DNA of 64,000 nt, taken from Mactra quadrangularis (Eukaryota > Mollusca > Bivalvia > Venerida > Mactridae). Shown piece after piece: positions 56,680 to 64,000 of the stretch; position 1 is the first letter of the stretch, and each line of letters starts with the position of its first letter. The notes under the pieces are model-generated. The model was not told the origin of the DNA. It worked only from the letters and a program-made list of their open reading frames with translations, and searched no databases. Both the position numbers and the translations under genes were made by a program. The DNA is taken from contig CM046298.1 in assembly GCA_025267735.1 (NCBI GenBank), positions 29,023,866-29,087,865 on the forward strand, in the 5' to 3' direction.

Positions 56680-58280
56680 TAAGTAAAAATACAGTACATG
56701 TTGCTAATATAATAAATTTAATTATCTGTATACATGTAGCTTAATTGTTCCATGTTCTGTTCTACTAACATTAACATTTATGTATCATTTTGTTGTTTCC
56801 CAAAATATATGTTATGAAAATCTTTATATTTAAATGTCAATGAAGTAATAATGAAGTACAATGATGCTAATATAAAACATTTTTTATCATGCATGTAGCT
56901 ATAATTGTTCTGTTCTGCTCTTCTAACAGTTATATTTATGTATTATTTTGTTGGTCAATATTGTTTGTTATATTGTAAGGTCAATTAAGTAAAAAGTAAA
57001 GTACATTTTGCTAATATTAGAGATTTAATTATTTTTTGTACATGTTACTATAATTGTTCTGTTCTGTTCTACTAACATTAACATTAATGTATCATTTGTC
57101 GGTGTCCAAAATATATGTTATGAGGATCTTTATATTAAAAATGTACATGTTGCTAATATAAGAGACCTAATTATTTTTTATACATGTAGCTATAATTGTT
57201 CTGTTCTGTTCTGTTCCTTTCTGTTCTGTTCTACTAGTAACATTAACATTAATGTATCATTTTGTCGGTGTCCAAAATATATGTTATGAGGATCTTTATA
57301 TTAAAAATGTACATGTTGCTAATATAAGAGACCTAATTATTTTTTATACATGTAGCTATAATTGTTCTGTTCTGTTCTGTTCCTTTCTGTTCTGTTCTAC
57401 TAACATTAACATTAATGTATCATTTTGTCGGTGTCCAAAACATATGTTATAAGGATCTTTATATTAAAAATGTACATGTTGCTAATATAGGAGACCTAAT
57501 TATTTTTTACATAGTAGCTATAATTGTTCTGTTCTGTTCTGTTCCTTTCTGTTCTGGTCTACTAACATTAACATTAATGTATCATTTTGTCGGTGTCCCA
57601 AATGTATGTTATGAATATTTAAAAAAGTACATGTTGCTAATATAAGAGACCTAATAATTTTTTATACATGTAGCTATAATTGTTCTGTTTTGTTCTGTTA
57701 TGTTCTGTTCTGTTCTGTTCTGTTCTGTTCTGTTCTACTAACAGTAGCATTAATGTATCATATTGCCCAAATATATGTTATGAAGATCTTAATATTCACT
57801 TAATATTCAAAAAAGTATATGATGCTAATATAAGAGACTTAATTATTTTTATACATGTAGCTATAATTGTTCTGTTCTGTTGTACTAACATTAGCAAGAT
57901 GTATCATATTGTCGGTGTCCCAAATATATGTTATGAAGATCTTTGTATTCAAAAAAGTATATGTTGCTGATATAAGACACTAATATACTCACATTAACAT
58001 TTATGTATAGATTTTTTGGTTATGTGTTAAGGTCAATTAAGTAAAAAATAAAGTACATGTTGTTGAATATTTTTACTTATGTAGCTTTAATTGCTCTGTT
58101 ATGTTCTGTTATACTAATATTAGATTTACTTGATCATTTTTTGGTCAATATTGTGTGTTATATTTTATGGTCAATTAAGTAAAAAATTACAGTACAAGTT
58201 AATATGAGAAACCCAATTATTATTTATACATGAAGTCAGAAGTGTTCTGTTCTGTGCTACTAATTTTTACATTAGTGAAT
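56680..58280 (+). repeat. ~150-165 bp tandem array with (TTCTG)n core
   Basis: The anchor 'gtacatgttgctaatata' or a variant occurs near 56694, 56857, 57000, 57143, 57309, 57472, 57627, 57806 and 57960. The unit also contains 'tacatgtagctataattg', a variable 'ttctgttctg' run (longest about 57684-57735) and 'tgtcggtgtccaaaatatat'. Frames of 66-96 codons are repeat products. The anchor is the reverse complement of part of the 46 bp minisatellite unit at 50-53 kb. Confidence 0.92.
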
Positions 58281-58369
58281 CATTTTGTTGGTGCCCAAAA
58301 TGTATGTAATGAAAATCTGTTAGTATGAATGTGAATTTAGTAAAAAAAGTTGCTCATTAAATTATAAAA

Positions 58370-59560
58370 AAATATCAAATGCCCATGAATTTTATCCATA
58401 AATACAAAACACACATAAAATTATGTAAAAATATTAAAAGTACATGAAATTATCTTTTAATGCTTATGGCATTATCCAAGAATACCAAACACACATGCAG
58501 TTACCAATCAATTCAATAGGCACATGCAATTATCCATAAATACAAAATTCACATGAAAAATATAAAACCCTTATAAAATTATTCATTAGTGCCATACCCT
58601 CATGACATTAATCATAAATGCAAAACCCATATGAAATTATACATGAATACATAATCCACATGAAATTATACATGAATACCAAACCCACATGAAATTATAC
58701 ATGAATACCTAATCCACATGAAATAATACATGAATACCAAACCCATATGAAATTATACATGAATACCTAATCCACATGAAATTATACATGAATACCTAAC
58801 CCATAAGAAATTATACATGAATACCAAACCCACATGAAATTATACATGAATACCAAACCCACATGAAATTATACATGAATACCTAATCCACATGAAATAA
58901 TACATGAATACCAAATCCATATGAAATTATACATGAATACCTAATCCACATGAAATTATACATGAATACCTAACCCATATGAAATTATACATGAATACCT
59001 AACCCATATGAAATTATACATGAATACCAAACCCACATGAAATTATACATGAATACCTAACCCATATGAAATTATACATGAATACCAAACCCACATGAAA
59101 TTATACATGAATACCTAACCCATATGAAATTATACATGAATACCAAACCCACATGAAATTATACATGAATACCTAATCCACATGAAATTATACATGAATA
59201 CCTAACCCATATGAAATTATACATGAATACCAAACCCACATGAAATTATACATGAATACCTAACCCATATGAAATTATACATGAATACCAAACCCACATG
59301 AAATTATACATGAATACCTAACCCATATGAAATTATACATGAATACCAAACCCACATGAAATTATACATGAATACCTAATCTACATGAAATTATCCATAA
59401 GTACCATATGCTTATGTCATTAATCATAAATGCCAAACTCATATGAAATTATACATGAATATCAAACCCACATGAAATAATTGATAAGTACTAATGGCAC
59501 ATAAAATAATCCATCAATACCTAATGCCTATGAAATTATCCATTAATACCAAACACGCAT
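58370..59560 (+). repeat. ~30 bp minisatellite in 60 bp dimers
   Basis: 'acatgaaattatacatgaat' + 'accaaaccc' alternates with 'atatgaaattatacatgaat' + 'acctaaccc' or 'acctaatcc'. About 35 units; the centre (58650-59390) is the most regular and the ends are degenerate. Confidence 0.95.
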
Positions 59561-60245
59561 GAACTCATCAAAAAGTCCCAAATGCCCAACAACACATGAA
59601 TTTATCCATATATACCAGACTAGCTGATCCATGTGCATCAAACCCAGATAAGATAATCCATAAACATCCTACCCTGATGACATTATCCTTATACATCCAA
59701 CCCAGATAAGATTGTCCATATACATCCAACCCAGATGAGATGATCCATATAAAATTACCCATAAATACCAAACGCATATGAAATTATCAATAAATGATAA
59801 ACCACTTTGAAAATAACAATAAATACCAATCCAACATGAAATTATCCATAAATACCAAACACACAGGAAAGTATATCCATAAATACCAACCCAGACTATC
59901 TGATCCATATACATCCAACCCAGATGAGATGATCCATATAAAATTATCTATTAATACCAAGTACACATGAAAGTATCCCGAAATACCAACCCAGACTAGC
60001 TGTTCAATATACATCCAACCCAATTGAGAGTATCCATATACGTACATCCAACCCAGATGAGATGATCCATATAAATTATCCATAAATACCAAGCACACAT
60101 GATAGTATCCATAAATACCAACCAGACTAGCTGATCCATGTACATCCAACCCAGAAAATATCCATGAATACTAATCCCGCATGAAATTATCCATAAATAC
60201 CAAACATACATGCACGCATATCCATAAATACCAACCCAGACTATC
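59561..60245 (+). repeat. Degenerate transition between two minisatellites
   Basis: Units mix the preceding motif ('catgaaattatccataaata') with the following one ('gatccatatacatccaaccc', 'agatgagatgatccatata'), suggesting that one array grew out of the other. The minus frames (69-120 codons, Trp/Tyr/Gly-rich) are by-products. Confidence 0.85.
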
Positions 60246-61450
60246 TGATCCATATACATCCAAACCAGATGAGATCATCCATATACATCCAAACCAAAAA
60301 AAATCATCCATATACATCCAACACAGATAAGATCATCTGTATACATCCAAACCAGATAAGATCATCCGTATAAATCCAAACCAGATAAGATCATCCATAT
60401 ACATCCAAACCAGATAAGATAATCCAATACATCCAAACCAGATAAGATCATCCATATATATCCAACACAGATGAGATCATCCCTATACAACCAAACCAGA
60501 TACAATCATCCGTATACATCCAACACCGATGAGATCATCCATATACATCCAAACCAGATAAGATCATCCATATACATCCAAACCAGATAAGATCATACAT
60601 ATTCATCCCAACCAGATAAGATCATCCATATACATCCAACTCAGATGAGATCATCCATATACATCCAACTCAGATGAGATCATCCATATACATCCAAACC
60701 AGATAAGATCATCCATATACATCCAACACAGATAAGATCATCTGTATACATCCAAACCAGATAAGATCATCCATATACATCCAACACAGATGAGATCATC
60801 CATATACATCCAAACCAGATAAGATCATCCATATACATCTAAACCAGATAAGATCATATATATTCATCCCAACTCAGATAAGATCATCCATATACATCCA
60901 ACTCAGATGCGATCATCCATATACATCCAACTCAGATGAGATCATCCATATACATCCAACTCAGATGAGATCATCCATATACATCCAAACCAGATAAGAT
61001 CATCCATATACATCCAACACAGATAAGATCATCTGTATACATCCAAACCAGATCAGATCATCCATATGCATCCAAACCAGATAAGATAATCCATATACGT
61101 CTAAACCAGATAAGATCATCCATATATATCCAACACAGATGAGATCATCAATATTCATCCAAGCCAGATACGATCATCCATATACATCCAACTCAGATGA
61201 GATCATCCATATACATCCAAACCAGATTAGATCATCCATATACACCCAAACCAGATTAGATCATTCATATCTTCCAACTCAGATGAGATCATCCATATAC
61301 ATCCAACACAGATGAGATTATCCATATACATTCAACCCAGATAAGATTACCCTGATACATCCAACTCAGATGAGATGATCCATATATAGCCAACCATGAT
61401 GAGAGGATCCATACATACCAAAACCAGATGAGATGAGATGAGATGATCCA
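60246..61450 (+). repeat. 29 bp minisatellite (~40 copies)
   Basis: The unit is 'ccagataagatcatccatat' + 'acatccaaa', with variants 'actcagatgagatc', 'acacagatgag' and 'catctgtatac'. Variant order (for example 'acacagataagatcatctg' at about 60320, 60725 and 61015) repeats, showing block duplication of roughly 300-400 bp. It ends in 'agatgagatgagatgag' near 61440. Confidence 0.95.
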
Positions 61451-61532
61451 TAATATTCCATGTCTCTTAGTTTTAGTTTGCATATGAAAAATGCATACAC
61501 TCCGGCTTGAGATAAGACCACAGGTTACGGCA

Positions 61533-61618
61533 ATGGTCGCAGCGCTCTTGCTTGAGGTCCTACTCCTAACGGAGTCCGTACCCAATGCATCCGTCGGGGT
61601 CAGTGTTCATTTGCCTTG
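61533..61618 (+). CDS. Candidate first exon with a signal-peptide-like start
   Basis: In a short GC-rich island (about 61495-61625) a frame opens ATG at 61491 and again at 61533. The second start gives MVAALLLEVLLLTESVPNA, a hydrophobic core followed by small residues, then SVGVSVHLP. The frame stops at 61620-61622 unless it is spliced at 'ccttg|gtgaca' (61618/61619), a usable but not ideal donor. No downstream exon was found in the window. It may be the start of a secreted protein gene extending to the right, or chance. Confidence 0.3.
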
Positions 61619-61622
61619 GTGA

Positions 61623-63160
61623 CAAAGGATATGTATGCACGCGTATACATCATCCATAGTGTTTCGTCACTATGTTTAGTGTATACGTCGTATGTCAAAA
61701 CGGTGCGACTTAAGAGTTAGAGTTAAGATAAGCCCCACCTCTACTCACCCACCCTAAGTTGCACTGACTATTGCTTTATGTGGGTAACTTGACCTTATAT
61801 TGATGTGTTAGTTCTTTAATGATCTAACTGTATCATGTAAGCCAGTCACAAGTCTGGATAAACAAGGAGTGACCACAGTAGTAATCAAGAATAGTAATCC
61901 ATGAATGTAATAAATTCTCTGATAATTATTATACAAATCAAACACACTACCCATCAACATACATAAATAAGTATCAGCCAAGCTCTGTTGGATGGAGTTT
62001 ATGATCAAAATTCACTTTTCAACTAATAACTCTTTTGAAGGAAAAGTTCATCAATGTGTGGCATGCTGCTGCATATCACTTGGGACCAGCGACATGACAC
62101 TCTTTTAGTTTAATGCAAAACGCCTTGTGCTAGTGATCAGTCTCTATGTCATGAGGAGTTCTGAGTTCAAGTCTCAGTGGGAGTTAATTGGCTGGGTCTC
62201 AGGTGATTTGTTTAAGTTGTGTTTAATTTATATTTTAAAAATTGTATAATGAACAATGTTTAAGCATAAAAGTCAGTATACATAAGGAAAATGTATGCTC
62301 TTCAAGCTAAGAAAGACAAAAACATATGTTAATATAGTACCCTCCAAATGTTTTAGTCAATAACTTGATAAAATTCTTCTTACAGTATATCTAAGGGAGA
62401 TAATCCAATCTAGATTTTCCATTCATATGTATTATTGAATTCTAAAATGTTGATATTTAAAGAAAATTAGCACCTAATTTTTTATTACCTTCCCCTCTTT
62501 ATTACTGGAGATTACAACATTTGGAACTCCTTGGCCATGTGCTATTAATTCATGAATTAAAAGGTCAAGGTGTTCCAAATTGATATTACAGAACAGCTAA
62601 TGTATTAACTATTAAACTTGTATTTGGTAAAACCTGTGTAAGCAAATAATTACCGATGTATATTAAGCTTGTACTTGTTAACTTTTCAATTCAGTAAAGA
62701 TTTCAGGGGCGCAATATAGTCTAATTAACCTTATTTATTTCGATATTTATAGATTTGATGAGCAGATCCATACTGTAGACTATTATGGCTACATTCTGTA
62801 GCAAAAATGACAAGGCATCTTCTAATATTAACCTTAAAATGCAATTAATTACAAGAACCACTTCTTCACTTATTTGCACAAAATTATATGCCTATACTTC
62901 TCATCCTAATAGAACTGTTATACTTCAAATCATGACACAGCATATTACATAAATTTTGAGATACAAACATCCACAATATGCTTACGTCTGTTTAGTAGAT
63001 GCATGATCAACAACTACATGTATGACGTCACACTTATGACGTCACACTTATGACACATTTCTTTGTTTTGGTGTGTTCTGTATGACATTATAGTATGTAA
63101 GCATGGCATTGCTTCAGAGCATTCTTATTTTTATTGTCTTAATAAACATTGAACATATAA
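61623..63160. other. Non-coding interval with weak tRNA-like and hairpin motifs
   Basis: 'ctgagttcaagtctcagt' (about 62161-62178) resembles a pol III B box inside a degenerate tRNA-like segment 62090-62190, possibly an old SINE. 'gacgtcacacttat' is doubled near 63024-63050. The rest is AT-rich without supported genes. Confidence 0.35.
62518..62582. repeat. Dispersed palindromic hairpin, copy 3
   Basis: 'catttggaactccttggcc' pairs imperfectly with 'ggtcaaggtgttccaaattg' across a loop containing 'aattcatgaatt'. Related to 28704-28760 and 21308-21357. Confidence 0.7.
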
Positions 63161-63164
63161 GTTC

Positions 63165-64000
63165 TATGTTGCTGTATATTATTGTATAAATATAGAAATA
63201 TGTGAGTGACAGACAAAATAAAGTATGAATATAAGGATGATGGACAAAATTTAGTATAAATATAGAAATATAGGAATGATGAACAATTATAGAATGAATA
63301 TTGAAATGATGAACAAAATGTAGTATGAATATAGAAAAATAGAAATGATGAACAAAATATAGTATGAATATAGAAATATAGGAATGATGAACAAAATATA
63401 GTATGAATATAGTAATATAAAATAATGAACAAAATATAGCATGAATATAGGAATGATGAAATGATGAACTAAATATAGCATGAATATAGAACTGTTAAAC
63501 AAACTAAAGCATGAATATTGAAATGATGAACAAAATATAGCATGAAAATAGAAATATAGAAATGATGAACAAAATATAGCATAAATATAGAAATATAGGA
63601 ATGATGAACAAATATAGCATGAATATAGAAATGATGCACAAAATATAGCATGAATATAGAAATGATGAACAAAATATAGCATGAATAAAGGAATGATGAA
63701 CAAAATATAGCATGAATATAGAAAAATAGAAATGAACATAATATAGCATGAATATAGAAATATAGAAATGATTAACAAAATATAGCATGGATATAGGAAT
63801 GGTGAACAAAATATAGCATGAATATAGAAATATAGGAGTGATGAACTAATATGGCATGAATATAGAAAAATAAAAATGATGAACAAAATATAGTTTGAAT
63901 GTGGAAATATAGGAATGATGAACAAAATATAGCATGAATATAGAAATATAGGAATGATGAACAAAATATAGCATGAATATAGAAAAATAAAAATGATGAA
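63165..64000 (+). repeat. ~38 bp minisatellite running off the window
   Basis: The unit is 'aatgatgaacaaaatatagc' + 'atgaatatagaaatatagg', with length variants lacking 'aaatata' pieces. At least 20 units continue to the last base. The minus frames (67-225 codons, Phe/Ile/Tyr-rich) are repeat products. Confidence 0.95.

Noticed and set aside
59568..60259. Trp/Gly/Tyr-rich minus frames as a silk- or shell-like protein
   Set aside because: They arise from degenerate 29-31 bp minisatellite units and overlap one another in different frames.
63287..63964. 225-codon Phe/Ile/Tyr-rich minus frame as a membrane protein
   Set aside because: It is the translation of a ~38 bp minisatellite; all frames are biased by the same repeat.

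Overview
This window is an AT-rich metazoan nuclear sequence, most likely from a marine invertebrate and, with moderate confidence, a bivalve mollusc. The grounds are: spliceosomal introns with GT...AG ends and AATAAA signals; tRNA-derived SINE pieces; Tc1/mariner, PIF/Harbinger-like and non-LTR fragments; and dispersed hairpin and 'cccccgcttcaaagaag'-type repeats that I associate from memory with mollusc genomes. There is no bacterial architecture: no operons, ribosome-binding sites or CRISPR arrays. Most long open frames here are by-products of tandem repeats whose period is a multiple of three.

Layout. 1-5.4 kb: dispersed repeats, a ~0.7 kb inverted pair and a broken Tc1 transposase. 6.0-12.3 kb: a double satellite block, with ~24 copies of a CpG-rich 180 bp unit that flips orientation at 9.24 kb, abutting 11 copies of an unrelated ~186 bp unit. 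12.4-14.1 kb: a palindromic minisatellite and a 160 bp tandem repeat. 14.1-18.1 kb: MITEs and a possible LINE tail. 18.2-22.1 kb: the one substantial gene-like locus, a four-exon minus-strand gene of an uncharacterised D/D/D-motif (transposase-like) family. It is split by a 361 bp MITE whose removal, with one TTA, leaves the frame continuous, and it also carries two frameshifts. 22.7-23.5 kb: a 3' LINE fragment. 24-34 kb: MITEs, SINE and tRNA-like sequence, a palindrome cluster, and a nested set of three terminal-inverted-repeat elements.

34.6-49 kb looks T-rich on the + strand and nearly gene-free, with duplications and short minisatellites. Near 49.4-49.9 kb two short candidate exons appear. 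50.0-53.1 kb is a ~67-copy 46 bp minisatellite. 53.8-55.8 kb holds three almost identical 233 bp GC-rich cassettes inside much more diverged tandem units. These cassettes are the best candidate for something functional and undescribed, either a structured RNA or a 43-codon ORF. 56-58.3 kb is a further tandem array, 58.4-61.4 kb is ~29-30 bp minisatellites, and a possible signal-peptide exon sits at 61.5 kb. The window ends inside a ~38 bp minisatellite.

No intact, confidently functional protein-coding gene is visible. The genes do not form a pathway; the window reads as a transposon- and satellite-rich intergenic or intronic region.
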